Below, one piece after another: positions 12,856-24,763 of a stretch of 64,000 nucleotides of DNA (the stretch's first letter is position 1; each line of letters opens with the position of its first letter). The notes under the pieces were generated by a model, which did not search any database, was not told the origin of the DNA, and saw only the letters and a program-made list of their open reading frames with translations. Location of the stretch: positions 25,292,160 to 25,356,159 of the forward strand of contig NC_079378.1 of assembly GCF_021018895.1 (NCBI RefSeq), written 5' to 3'. Origin of the DNA: Seriola aureovittata (Eukaryota; Chordata; Actinopteri; Carangiformes; Carangidae). The position numbers and the translations under genes are program-made.

Positions 12856-12927
12856 GTCACTGCACCTGTCCAAGAAACAAGCACATAACCTGTGGGTCAA
12901 AGTCACCAAATGTATTGTGTTAATTAG

Positions 12928-13082
12928 AGAGTTGTAGAGGCGCTGGAAGTCGGATTAGGTTGTGCTTGGACTGAGCCAGGCTAGTTGTTTCCCCCAGTTC
13001 TAGTCTTTGTACTAAGCTAAGCTAAGATAGCCAACTTCTGGCTGTGGCTTCATATTTGCTGTATAGATGACAAAGACATACA
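12928..13082 (+). repeat. Teleost dispersed repeat (CTAAGCTAAGCTAA family)
   Basis: The ordered phrases aggcgctgg, gagccaggctag, ttgtttccccc, agtcttt, then ctaagctaagctaag and tggctgtggcttcatattt match a common teleost repeat in the same order. The copy is incomplete at its 3' side. Confidence 0.6.
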
Positions 13083-16000
13083 CTTCTATTGGAAGAGAAA
13101 GTGTTTTCACTACGTTTCCTTCTGGATTCATCGAAGCCCCTGGGGGCCGGCCTGAACTACCTGAGCTTTTTCTGAAGGAGCAGCAATGATACAAAGGTCC
13201 TTTTGGATCACTAAACTCCTCACACTGTCACACAGAGACAGGCCATAAAACCTCTGTCACTTGTTTCCACAATCTCATTCTCTCGGTCACTACCCACAAA
13301 CCTTGTGACTGTAGGTCAGGGCCAAACAGAGGACTGGCCAGACCAACCAAGAGCTTCAACTGATGCACAAAATCTGCAGTCGACCTCACTCTCCTTCTTA
13401 TTCCCATTCCCTGACACACCCGAACTCTTCTGCTCGGATCATATGACCTCATTAGAGGAGCAGTCCACCATTTATCCACAACAGAGCCATGTCCTCAGAA
13501 ATGGAGGTGCTGTCTGCGTCTGACAGCCGTCTGAAATGAATGTGGTTTTCCTCACAGAAATGCAAATGCAAAAGCCCTCCAAAATCTAATCAGATCATCT
13601 ACTATAGAGGAGTGAATGGCAGGTTTCTAGGGAAACCTGTGGTGTAAATATCAGGTTTCTGGCATGTATTGTTTTGAGTTATTATGTTCTTAAGACTGTG
13701 CCCACACTGGCAGATGCCACAGAGATGCACAGTCCCACACCTATTGCACTGAAACAATACACAATGTGTTGCAGTCATTTCTCACTTTGTTACTACAGCT
13801 ATCGTCAGGTTTTGTTATGCTCCACTCAGGAAGTGAAATCACTGGCTATATTTATTAATAAAACTTACTTATCATCATCATAAATAATCTCAACAGCAGT
13901 GAAAGATTCAATAGAAAACACAAACTTGAAATGACTATCTGCAAATTATTACTGCCATCGCTCACTTCAGTTATCTTCAGAAATACTGTTTTGTCTAAAT
14001 GTGTAAAAAGGATGATGGATAATCTTCCTCTTCAAAATCCAATTAATTATGTTTATTATGTTTTTTCTCTCTATCATCATCAAGTTTGAGATTTTAGCAT
14101 CAGTCGGAGGATTTCTCTGACGTGCTAAAAGTTACACTAAAACATTTCTTCTATCTGTCTTCTATTTAACGCTGGTTCACATTTTAGATTTATATATTTA
14201 TAAAATGGTGAAAAGGATTCTATGGAGTCACATGTGTTTATCAGCTGCTTAGAGCACAAAAGAAGTGCTATTAAAGAGAATCCAAAATTAAATCACAGTG
14301 TTAATGTAAATGATAAATGTGGCATCCCAGTTATAAGAAAAGAAGCTGGACATTCTGCATTTTCAAATGTTGGACTTGAAGTCTAATTATGAATTATGAA
14401 TAAACTAAATGTAAAAACTTTTAGTTTCATCTTTATAAGATGCAGTTGACTAAACCAATGTCTAAAATAGAACAATAGTAAATGTGCTGAAATGAAAGGA
14501 AGTATTATGACATCAGGCCTGTAGCCTGTTGTCACGTCTATCAACAGAACAATCATATTGAAATAAAGCATATCTGATTGACTGAAAATGACATAATGTT
14601 TGAAGCAGATTTAAATTGCTGACGCTGCCACATGCTCTCTTCCAGACTCTTCCTGCATTTTTTCCGATTTCCTTTTTAGACCAGAGAACCGCTGCCATTT
14701 TAAAAAAACATCTAACAAGATTAAGAGGTGAGTGCCACATAATTCTCTCACCCATGACTACCCGTTTGAGACCCAGAAAGAGGCCATTTCTATGGAAATG
14801 CAATGTTTACACGCATGGGAGAAGTCTATTATCTGCCATTTTGAAAATGTTAAGAGCACAGCTCTTCCTGGGGTTTCTCCCTCATATTGCTCTCAGCATT
14901 TCCTCCCTTGTTTTTCTATTTTTTTCCCTGTGCTCATCCAGAGGAAAAACAAATGGTGTAAATGTCCTTGCGCCTGATTAAACACAAACCCTTTCTTTTT
15001 CCTCCACATCTATATCACTAGAGCAATATCTCACCAACCCCCTGCCAACCACCCCCCCCTCCACAAAGTACCTCTTCCAGAAGCTGAATGGGGCCTTTTT
15101 CACCTTGAAAGCATTTAAATGGAGTTGGTAGGATTGGGCCCTTCGCTCTCTCCACTCCACTCCACCAAGGTGTATCAGGAGTTCAACAGTGTTTTGTGGA
15201 GCGTGAAGGTATACAGAAGAAGCACTGTGTCCACTGCAAGAGAATAAAGCGATAGTAATGCATTGACAACAGCACTCATCTCCAAGAGAGAAAACTCCAT
15301 CTCTTGTGAAGATACATCTTGTGATGTCTAGATTTGATTTTAAGAGTCCTTTGTGCATTACTTCAAAAGTGTCCCAAGTGGTGTGGTACAGTCTGAGATT
15401 TAAAGAACCGCTTTGATCCAGAAAACCACAGTAACACAAGAGCTTGAAATAACCCATATCACAGAGACAATTCTTAAATACATCTTTTAAAATCATCGTT
15501 TAAAATTGCTTTGTAGTGGTAGAATTTATAGCATGGGTGTTGTTTTTGGATTGCACAGGTATTCACTTGTCGTGTCCGCCCCCTGTGAGGCGCCGAGGAT
15601 ACTTCCTGCCTTCACAAACTCTAAGAGACAAAGGGCAACATTTCAGGGTGATGGGCAATGCCCTCTGCCCTGAAACAGGTGGTGTGGCACACAGTGATCT
15701 CGCTACACATGTGGTACTTGACGTAGCCTTTTTTTTCAACTGTATGTACTTGTAAAGAAATACTACAGACTTTACGAAGTTCATCCTACACTGTAGTGAA
15801 AGCACAGATTTAAAACTACCATTTCCAGCAGCTTTGAGGAATTCAGTAGATAATAAAAAAGGACTCTATAGGCTGATCAATATATCTATGATGATGTGTG
15901 TGATCAAAGACAAGGTTAGTTAGTGCATGTCGTGTCTTCCCAACTGTCTTTAATTACGTCCTAAAGAAACACAAAGATTCATCATCTTCAATCACCCAGG

Positions 16001-18233
16001 CCTGTAAACACTCCTCAGTTAGTTAGTGAACACACAACCTGTCAAACACCAGCTGACCTGCCACTGGAATATGGTGATCCATCTACACTGTTAGGCTTTA
16101 CAGTATCATAGTCCAAGTACAGCAGCCGACCAATTGACCATCAGTTTTCATGACTTGGTTCAGAGTCTTCTGTGCAGTGTTGTGTTGCGACTGTTCATGC
16201 AGAAAATCCCCCAGAGGGATTTGCTCCTGTAATACTCAGCTGTACCTTCCCAACTTCCGCAGTCACCTTGCAGCTACTGACTACCTCATGCCGCATTCGT
16301 AAGGCAGCACAGATCACATGTTTTCCTGACAGCCATGAAATCACACCCACACATTATCCTAATTACTCGTGGCACTCAGCCAATCTGAACAATAAGGGTG
16401 ATGAGCAAGGCAGAAACGAACCACAGCCACTGAAGGCCCAGCTTACTGCTACTGGTAGATCATAAAATATAATATAACATTACGTTATAATTGATATCAA
16501 TCTACAGTTCTGTCCCACACTACTTAATGTATCATGTGGGGCAATTTGCGAGCCAGAATGACTCAGTGATCTGTGAGCCAAAATGATGAGCCGGAACCTG
16601 CAGCCTCAGGTGCTGGTTCTCAGTAGGACCAGTAACAGTCTCAGTCCTTCAGTGAAATGGCTTTAATGTTGGTGTGAAAAGTTTTGCTCAGTGCAGCTAG
16701 AGGCCGTAATTAAACAAGATTTAGAATTTTTCTTTTGTCCTGTATTTGATGGTTTTCCTTGTTGAAACAAGACAAAAGATTTTTTTAAAGAGTAAAACTG
16801 GAAAAGTAAAAGGCGAAGGCAAATATGTAATTATCTGTTTGGATTTCTTATACTATATGTCATAACATGGATAATTGGCTTGTGAGGTAAAACAACTTCT
16901 ACTGTTCTGTTGCTTTAATTACATTGTATATTAACTAAACACAGTGCCAACAGCTTGCCAACACCAAACCCTGCTCACCTTATTCAACAGCAAAAAGCTC
17001 CTTTTTCCTTGTTTTACACTTTCCACTATTAGCTTTTGAAATAAACCCAATCACAACAAAAGTGTTAACACATTTTCATGCTGTAATTTAAAACACTGTG
17101 TGATACATGCATTACTGTGTCTTTCCAAATTGTTTTATTTGTACGCACAATGAAAATACCCAGATCACTGCTTTAAATTTCAGGGCACTGTTTCACTGTT
17201 TCACCGAGCACCCTCAGCTGTTCGACAGAGGTTTTTCACTTGTATGCAGGTTTGGGCTTTGTGGTCAGGACACATGTCTACTCTGTCTACTCTCACTAAG
17301 GCTGAGCATGCCTTGTGTTGAACACACTGTCACACACACCATCTGTTACCTCCAACACTCCTGGCTTGGACAAACATGGTTATGAGTAGGTAATGGTGCG
17401 GACAAAACTTGTGACCTTGACACTGTCTCCTATGTGTGATCAACAGAGGGAGAGAGAGGTAGATTGATGAGAGTCAGAGGCCCTTTTGATTTTGGTTTGT
17501 GTGAGAAAGGCAGTGGAATCCCACGTTGCCTGGAAACATGTCGAGAGAGATGGAGTCTTTCTCTGCCTCCCTTATCTTATTCAACTTCAAAGATTAACAT
17601 CAAATCACCTCACTCAATAAACGCACTGTACATTCTCTTTTTCTGACCTTATGCTAGACATCAAATGCCATTACGTTATTGCTTATTCCACATGCCATTT
17701 TCTCCCTTGTTTCCCCATTTGAATGCTACGTTCAATCCTCCAACCAAATATATGAAAGTACCTTTTTCCAGATGTATTATACCTATTTTCAGAGGTATAA
17801 ACATCTGTTCTGTCTTGTGTCCAAAATTGACGTGTCACTGAGACTGGCTCTGTCGAAGATGATTGGTATTTGGGAATATAAATCATTTCTATAATGTATA
17901 GTGTTTATTCAGAGTATTATAATTTGCAAACATACCGGTTCGATTTGATGCATCACACATACAACATTTTCAGTGCAGCAAGAAAGCATCTCACATTTCA
18001 TCTGTTACTTAATAAGTCATTTCCAGGGCTTTGCAGTGGACCTTTGAAGAAGCCATTTAGAGTGTTTTCTCTGCAGAACAACGCAAAAACAAAATCAGTG
18101 ATATACACTTACACATAATATAGTGACGGAACTGAAGACGTCATCTCAGCTCCTCACAACAACAGCACTGCAGATTTTAAACTGAATGTGTGGTCAATTG
18201 TTCATGTACTTGAGAACCTTAAACAAGGAGATA

Positions 18234-18235
<2 letters not shown>
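13083..18235. other. Intergenic DNA, no supported gene
   Basis: The longest open frame is 172 codons on the minus strand (14978-15496). It has no recognisable domain, no splice context and mixed hydrophobic/charged composition, so I do not call it a gene. A small perfect hairpin (caggtttc with its complement, 4-base loop) sits at 13620-13639. Nothing else of note. Confidence 0.4.

Positions 18236-18265
<30 letters not shown>
18236..18265. repeat. (AT)15 microsatellite
   Basis: Thirty bases of uninterrupted AT dinucleotide. Confidence 0.95.
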
Positions 18266-18268
<3 letters not shown>

Positions 18269-19975
18269 TAAATATGCTGGCATAAAAGACGTATGTTCTA
18301 TCTTCTATGATGCTGTATTCCAAGATCTTAAAGTTGTGCTGGTGATGTGTATCCCCCATGTGTTAATGCAATGCTGGCAAAGCATAATTTCAGTGGTTTC
18401 AGCACAGCATGTGTTTCATTATTCTACAGTGTAATGTTAATATACTCTATCAGACTCTTCATTGTGTCAGTGCCACTTGATGATGCTCAGTAATCATCAC
18501 ATGTGTCATTGTCACGACTCAACATACCAACCCTTGTTTACATTTGAATATTGACGTTACAATTAATGCTTCAGCTCCATCATCGTTTCCCTCTGAATTC
18601 TCTGAGGGAGGAGACGTGAGATTGATTCTAACACGTCTTTTATTGTAAGTTCTGGTGATGAATAGCAGCATTACTGTGTATGAAGTCATTTGGTACAATT
18701 AGCACTAACCATGTTCTTGAAGTTTCCTTCTCACATCATTAAAGTTCACCTTGATCGATGTTGTAAGGTTATTAACTTCTTGAAAAGCCTATTTATTATC
18801 TCCTCCTTGCACCTCTGAGAGAGAGAGGACGTGCAGTGGCTTCAGGTCACGTCAGCAAAAAATCTGAAAAACAGTCATTGGGTGACGAGTTACTTAAATC
18901 CTTCACCGTATTGTAGGGCATAGTGCTTTTTTTACTTTTTATTTTTACCCAAAATGCCACTCAACTGTTCCTGCACTTCAGTTTTGTTAACAGCTCGCAC
19001 TACTGAAGCATAACCAACAAGTTATTGAGAGGAAAGCGGTGATAACTGAGCTGCTAAGAACAACCTGACAGGAAAATTCGACTGAAAACATCATTAACTG
19101 ATGGATGAGATCTATCCAGTGTTTATGATTGCGTTCACTTTACACCCCCTTCATATAGACTCGATTTAGCCATCGTCCACAATTATAATTTGATCTACTG
19201 CTGTGAACACAGTGCCAAAAATGGTTTAATTTCACCCTGTGGATCAATAGCAGCTGATCCAGCCCATCTCATTCCCATCTCACAGCCAGGCACTGCATTT
19301 ATAATACTATTGACAATATTGAGCAGTATTGACGAAAGGCAGGGTAAGCACCTCAGGCAGTGGGCAGGAATGAAGTGCCATTTCTTCACAGCTGTACACC
19401 TTTGTAATAGCCTTTTCAACCTGAAATCCCAGCCAGTAAAACTGGAGGGCTTTGTTTAAATTATTTTACTCAACACCTATTGTGGTGCATGAAAGGTTAT
19501 GGTTGATAGAATTAGAAATACAGAAATATTAATACAGAGCAGATCTGCAAGACAGAGGAGGAAGCTTTGTTTGTTGGACAACAGTAAGTGTGCATGGTAC
19601 AGTGTCCTGCTGCTGCACGTTAAGAAAATGTTAAGACAGATGAGATGAAACAAAACAGAGACAAGAAGAAAAGGACATTTAATGCTTTCTTTTTTTTGTC
19701 ATTTGTTAATTGATCAGGACAGACATCCAATTAAACACAATTAAATGAAAGGCACCAGAGGCAGCCTAATGTTCATAAAAAAGTGACAGAAACGAAACTG
19801 GAAATGGAAAAAGCAGCAGACTTTCATACATACTGCTCATGCTACAGACTCCTCCAGTGAATATATTAGCTGTTTGTGTTAAATTGCCGCCCAGGCAAAA
19901 GGGAAAGAAACATTAATGAGCATCAGGATCAGCATCCGATTGTCCAGATGACTACTGCGTTCCAGTGTTCACGTC
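18266..19975. other. Upstream flank of robo, nothing specific seen
   Basis: AT-rich sequence without recognisable repeats or coding frames. As the 1.7 kb in front of the robo leader it may hold distal promoter elements, but no motif can be singled out with confidence. Confidence 0.35.
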
Positions 19976-20126
19976 TATTGTGCAGGCTATGTTATATCCG
20001 CCGGTTAGTTTCTCCCAGGGCAGCGGAGTGAAGAGGAGGGGCTGAGCTGTGCTGCACCGTTGGAGCTACTCACCTCTGACTGAATCCCATCTCCACCTTT
20101 CATCTCGCAACTTGTCCCGCGTGAGG

Positions 20127-20159
20127 ATGGATGCGTTTCCCGGCGGTCGGACCCGGTAA
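20127..20159 (+). other. Possible uORF, 10 codons
   Basis: ATG with A/G-rich context (gaggATGg) is followed by ten codons and TAA. It counts as a uORF only if transcription starts upstream of it. A donor-like cccg|gtaaag at 20156 overlaps its end, so this part could alternatively be a leader exon. Confidence 0.25.
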
Positions 20160-20323
20160 AGTGTCAGAAGAATGCGGTGGGGCGGAGGAACCGTCAGTAA
20201 CTGGAGTGTCTTTGGGCGTCGGTGATGTTTTCTATTGGTGACTGCAGAAATTTCCAACGTGTCGGCGAGTCGACAGACCACTGCTCACTGGTGCGCTCTT
20301 GGAGAGGAAGAACGGACATGTGA

Positions 20324-20356
20324 ATGAGAATGATTTCCTTCAAGCGGCTGATATAA
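20324..20356 (+). other. Possible uORF, 10 codons, next to a start-stop element
   Basis: ATG at 20324 opens ten codons ending in TAA. Immediately before it, at 20318-20323, ATG is directly followed by TGA. Start-stop elements and short uORFs in a leader usually lower translation of the main ORF. Both lie about 150-190 nt upstream of the robo start. Confidence 0.3.
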
Positions 20357-20474
20357 ACTGCTTCGGTTGTTTTAGTTCACTAACTTGAAACAGCAAATTG
20401 CCACAAAGTCTCACAAGTGAAAACAGGACTGATTGATTAATTGATTGTTGTTTTTTTCGCTTGAGGAGGAATTC

Positions 20475-20486
20475 ATGCGCCGATAG
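20475..20486 (+). other. Minimal uORF just before the robo start
   Basis: ATG-CGC-CGA-TAG, three sense codons, ends 22 nt before the main ATG. If in the mRNA it would be met by scanning ribosomes shortly before the main start. Confidence 0.4.
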
Positions 20487-20508
20487 CTCACGGGGCCAAT
20501 ATGCCAGA

Positions 20509-20563
20509 ATGGGTCCTCTACAGTATTTATTTCTCTGTGGACTTCTGTACACCCAAACCGACG
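20509..20563 (+). CDS. robo3: robo exon 1: start and signal peptide
   Basis: The ATG at 20509 has A at -3 and G at +4, a strong initiation context. It encodes [18 protein letters not shown] plus the first base of Gly19, followed by the donor g|gtaagtt (phase 1). The peptide has a hydrophobic core (YLFLCGLLY) typical of a secretory signal. It also resembles the short leader that precedes SRLRQED in other vertebrate Robo2-type isoforms. I chose this ATG over the one at 20501 because only this frame joins the Ig1 exon correctly. Other Robo genes use alternative first exons, so further leaders may exist elsewhere. Confidence 0.85.
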
Positions 20564-23500
20564 GTAAGTTCATTAATACATCTACAACTAAATGTTTTGA
20601 TTGAAAGTGTGTCTTGCCCCACATTAAGCATTAGCAAAGCACGCTGGGCTGTGACCTGAAGCGTGTTCGACCCATGCTCTCCCAAGCGCACCGAGAAGAC
20701 ACCGAGTAGCTCGGTATCCCACATGATTTACAGTGGATTTACTGTTCCTCTCGAATTCGTGTGCGAAATCACAGAAGGCACCTGCGTGTCAAAGCGCCAA
20801 CGCGCCGTCTCATAGTTGGTTACTTCAGTCTAGACATTGAGCCAGGCCAAATGTGTAATGGCATAGGTAGACGGAAGTTGTTCTTTTATTCATAAGGGCT
20901 GCCTTAATTGAACACATTTGTTACTTGAATAAAATCTCTGACAGTTTTTGAAATGGCCATTGTTTTCCCACGGATATTGAAACATGTTTGTAATGTGAGT
21001 TTGGAAATTGAGTCCAGATAGCCACACTCAACTTTTCTGTGTATTCCCAAAAGAAATAGGCCTTAAATCATGATTTTTGAACCAGTTGGGCTCTTTAAAT
21101 CTCACATGCTGCTTGTCTTGTACATATAGTGCATCAAAAGTGTTCCAAACCTACATTTTGTCAGATTGTGCAGTTTGCTTTCATTATTTCTATCTGTCAT
21201 ATTCTGTGTGGCCTAATGCTCAGGGTGCTTAGACCGGTGATGGAGCTACTGTAGGTGCCACAGCTGAAATGTCTAATGTGCCATAGAGAATATGCTTACT
21301 CATATTGTCTGGAAATCCACCCCTGACTGTTTGTGTCTAGAGGTTACTCATACAATACAAGGACCTGCTGTACATATGCACAGATGCAGCTGCACCTAAG
21401 AGACATAATATTCTTGACAGGAAGTGTTGTCCTTATCACTGGGAGTTTTATGCTACTTTTTTCCCTGCAGCCCACAGACCACAAATCTGTGTCAGTGGAG
21501 TAAACGTAGAGTAAGGCGGGTGTGGATATGGGTGGTTTCAGGACATTGGAGCTACTTTGTGTATTTGGTACACCACATCCATGCAGTCGAAAGCGAGGCA
21601 GTTAAACGGCTCAGTTTATGTTGACTTGATGTCAGGGAGGTGTTGATTGTGGAGGGCTGCTGCTGACAGGGGTTTCTAATGTTGTGTCCGTACCACTCTC
21701 CATACATGTGGGCTGAATTAATTGCAGGTGCGTTGCTTTGGTTTGTGTCAGACTCAGGCAGATATACAGTGGGACCACATACAATGATGGTTTCCGACCG
21801 TCTGTAGCAACAATGTAGGAAATCTGTGATCTATTATAGAGGAATACTGTGTACAGTACCATTGATGATACACTGACAGTGTGCACATCCTCACTACTTC
21901 GATCAATGCTGACTGATTTCAAATGTGCAGTGCTCAGACTGAATTCGTGGCATCTCAAACTTAATTTTAAAAGACAGAAAGACTTTTGTTCTTTACTTGT
22001 GAGTCAAATGAATCTTTAGGTTATAAACCTGAACTCAGTTCCTGTGAACTCTACTAGTAGAGAGATGTACCCCAAAGTCACTTTTAGCAGCATGCCCTGC
22101 TTACAAGCCTTGACAAGTTCCTGACCAGTAGTTTTTCTGCAGGGAAAGGCTTTTTCTTCAGTTCCAGCTTCAGCACCATGGATAGAGCCTCATAAACCAA
22201 ACGGGTTTGATGCTTAAGAGAAACATCTCTGGACAAAAACAGTATTCTAAATGCATCTTTACCAGCAATCTTTACTTTCATACTCCAGCCAAATTATCAT
22301 TGCCTTTATAACCTGAGCAGTTATCAGTACAGGACTAATCAGCTGTTAAAATGTCAACGTTTATGTCTTTCAAATCCTTCATTTTCAAGCTAACTTATTG
22401 GTATTCAGAGTCATGGGTTGCTGGAGAATGCTCTGAGCAAAAAAAACAAGCAAACCCCCTGGATGGGTTGCCAGTCCATCACAGGGCTAACAGACTGACA
22501 GGACCCCGCAGGACCTTCTTGTTGTTATGACAGTACCAACCACTGAGCCGATGCGCCACCCACAACTTAAATCATCTCATTTAAATTCTGTTGTTTGACA
22601 GCATAAAACTCTACATTAGCACAGCGGAGACTGGGTAATGGGACAACCAATTATTAGAAGTCGGTATGCTACAAACCCCATGTTTTTTTTTTTTTGTGTG
22701 TTACTGTGGATCCGCACGAATGTTATTTACACTAAATGTATGTATGGGGTTTTAAAAGCATGTTAAAAACATAATGCATCACAGTGGTTTGGTGTGTTGG
22801 CGCCAGCTAATGGAATTCTTTTTGTCAACAAACCTCTTAACATTATAGACTGTCGCATCAATTTTACTCACATTTTCAGCTTCGTCCCGCTCGCTGTGTA
22901 GCAGCCAATCATCATGGTTGCCTTTTTGCAATTTGTCACCATCAAAGGCAAAAAATTACAAAATATACGGGACTGTGTATCATTATTTTTATTTATTTAT
23001 CATATTTATTTCATTGCCTCTGTTTTAGTGACTCCAACATCACACTGCAGGTTTGTTTGCGTGCACGCAACAGAGGAAGAAGAAGACCTTTTAAAACATA
23101 TACTTTAATGTGCTCATAGACCATGAAATAGATCTAGAGTTGTGATGCTGTTATATCTGTAAACAAACACAGTGACACTACATTTGGGTCATTCCTCTGT
23201 GACATTTCGAGGTGGAATTTATCGAACAGCATTGAATTGAGCTGAGATGTTCACGTGGCCAAAGACTGAGCGGAGTAAAGGTTGTTCACTGGGTTGCGGT
23301 TTCACAAATTATTACAATACTCTTATCAGGGTTGTCAGGATTAGGCATTGTCATGACATTTGCTGAGGATTCGCTATCAAACACTGCGGTTACAATCTAA
23401 ATATTATGCTTGTTAATATAATGAGGTAGCCTTTAAGGAGGAAAGAGAATTGTTATAATTTGCATATCTACACTATTACAGTACAAAGTGAAAAAAAATC

Positions 23501-24724
23501 CAATGTAGCAGTTGCTGTTAATACACCCACCGAGACATGTTTGATGATGTCAGTTTTTGATGGAATGTGTTAATGAAAAAACTAATGAGATGTAATGACT
23601 CCTCAGCTCCTGTCTGTGAGAGTAAATATGTGAGCCTGGGTGTAGTATCATGGCATAAAGTGCTGTCAGTAAGAAGCTGACACAAATCAACTTTCCTTTC
23701 AATAACTGAAATTAAATTTGTACTTATTTTATATTCGTATTTACAAATCTGTGTAGATCTATTCTTTAAAAAGCGGTGAAAATATAATGTAAGTTAGAGA
23801 TGGTGTTCGTTAGTTCAGTGATATGGCTCAACGTTACCTTCTGTCATCTAATTGTAATCAACAGTAATATGGTAATTAGCAGCTCCCTGTCTTTGATTGT
23901 TTCTGTGGCATTGCTTTGCTGTTGTCTCGCTGATCATCCATAGTTGCTGTTGCTGCTCATTCTAACTAAATAGTTAATTGAGTTCATTCTCAAACATCCT
24001 GCCGTTACTGCTGCAGAAAAATGTAAATATCCTACATTATTTATATGTGTGTAAATATTGCTTTAGCTATTACTTTAACAGGATTTCTTTACTCTCTCGT
24101 TTTCCTCTAGGGTCTCGTCTTCGCCAGGAAGACTTCCCTCCCCGCATCGTGGAGCACCCCTCTGACCTCATTGTGTCCAAAGGGGAACCAGCCACTCTCA
24201 ACTGTAAGGCAGAGGGCCGTCCAACCCCCACCGTGGAATGGTACAAAGATGGGGAGCGTGTTGAGACGGACCGCGACAACCCCCGCTCCCACCGTATGCT
24301 GCTGCCCAGCGGGTCCCTCTTCTTCCTACGCATCGTCCACGGGCGACGGAGCAAGCCCGATGATGGCAGCTACGTGTGCGTGGCCCGAAACTATCTGGGA
24401 GAGGCCGTAAGCCGGAACGCATCTCTAGAAGTAGCATGTAAGTCTGACTTTTCATCATGTCCCTGCAGGCACAAAGGTAGCGCCCTGGTTACAGGATTCT
24501 CACTTTTGCACGACAGAAGAATGGGGAAATTGTTGTGCAGCATGTTTTGAGCTTGGTAACCTTTTGTGAGTATATGAAAATGTGGTAATGTCACATTTGA
24601 AAAAGGTAGAGTTTATGTTAAATTAAGCATAAGATTTTGGGGCTGTTGTGCTAAGGCATCCATATATAAGATGTCATCTGTCATAATATGAGCAACGTCA
24701 CCTATCCACTGAACCTACAAGTGT

Positions 24725-24763
<39 letters not shown>

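Larger units (their letters stand above)
19976..20508 (+). promoter_or_regulatory. Candidate promoter and 5' leader of robo
   Basis: CpG density and G+C rise sharply between about 19995 and 20315 compared with the flanks (ccgccgg, cccgcgtg, cccggcggtcgg, gggcgtcgg, gtcggcgagtcgac), and this lies just upstream of the first coding exon. That is the usual look of a vertebrate CpG-type promoter. A TATAAA at 20352-20357 is present but may be incidental. The transcription start is not visible. Several short upstream ORFs occur here: 20127-20159, 20318-20323 (ATG directly followed by TGA), 20324-20356 and 20475-20486. Confidence 0.5.
20501..24410 (+). other. Overlapping alternative-frame ORF across exons 1-2 (120 codons)
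   Basis: An ATG at 20501, 8 nt before the robo start and in another frame, has A at -3. After splicing (20501-20563 joined to 24111-24410) it stays open for 120 codons and stops with TAA at 24408-24410, near the end of exon 2. The predicted peptide starts [11 protein letters not shown] and is Ser/Thr/Pro/Cys-rich further on. It resembles no family I know. It may simply be an overlapping uORF that dampens robo translation, or an accident of Ig1 codon composition. Confidence 0.35.

Noticed and set aside
14978..15496. 172-codon minus-strand frame
   Set aside because: No recognisable domain, no splice context, no composition shift; length is compatible with chance in 64 kb.
20127..20155. Possible alternative first coding exon MDAFPGGRTR with donor cccg|gtaaag
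   Set aside because: Would need an unproven splice to exon 2; the short stop-terminated uORF reading is simpler. Left only as a uORF candidate.
24070..24458. Minus-strand frames across robo exon 2
   Set aside because: Shadows of the Ig1 coding sequence; GC-rich codons leave the opposite strand open.
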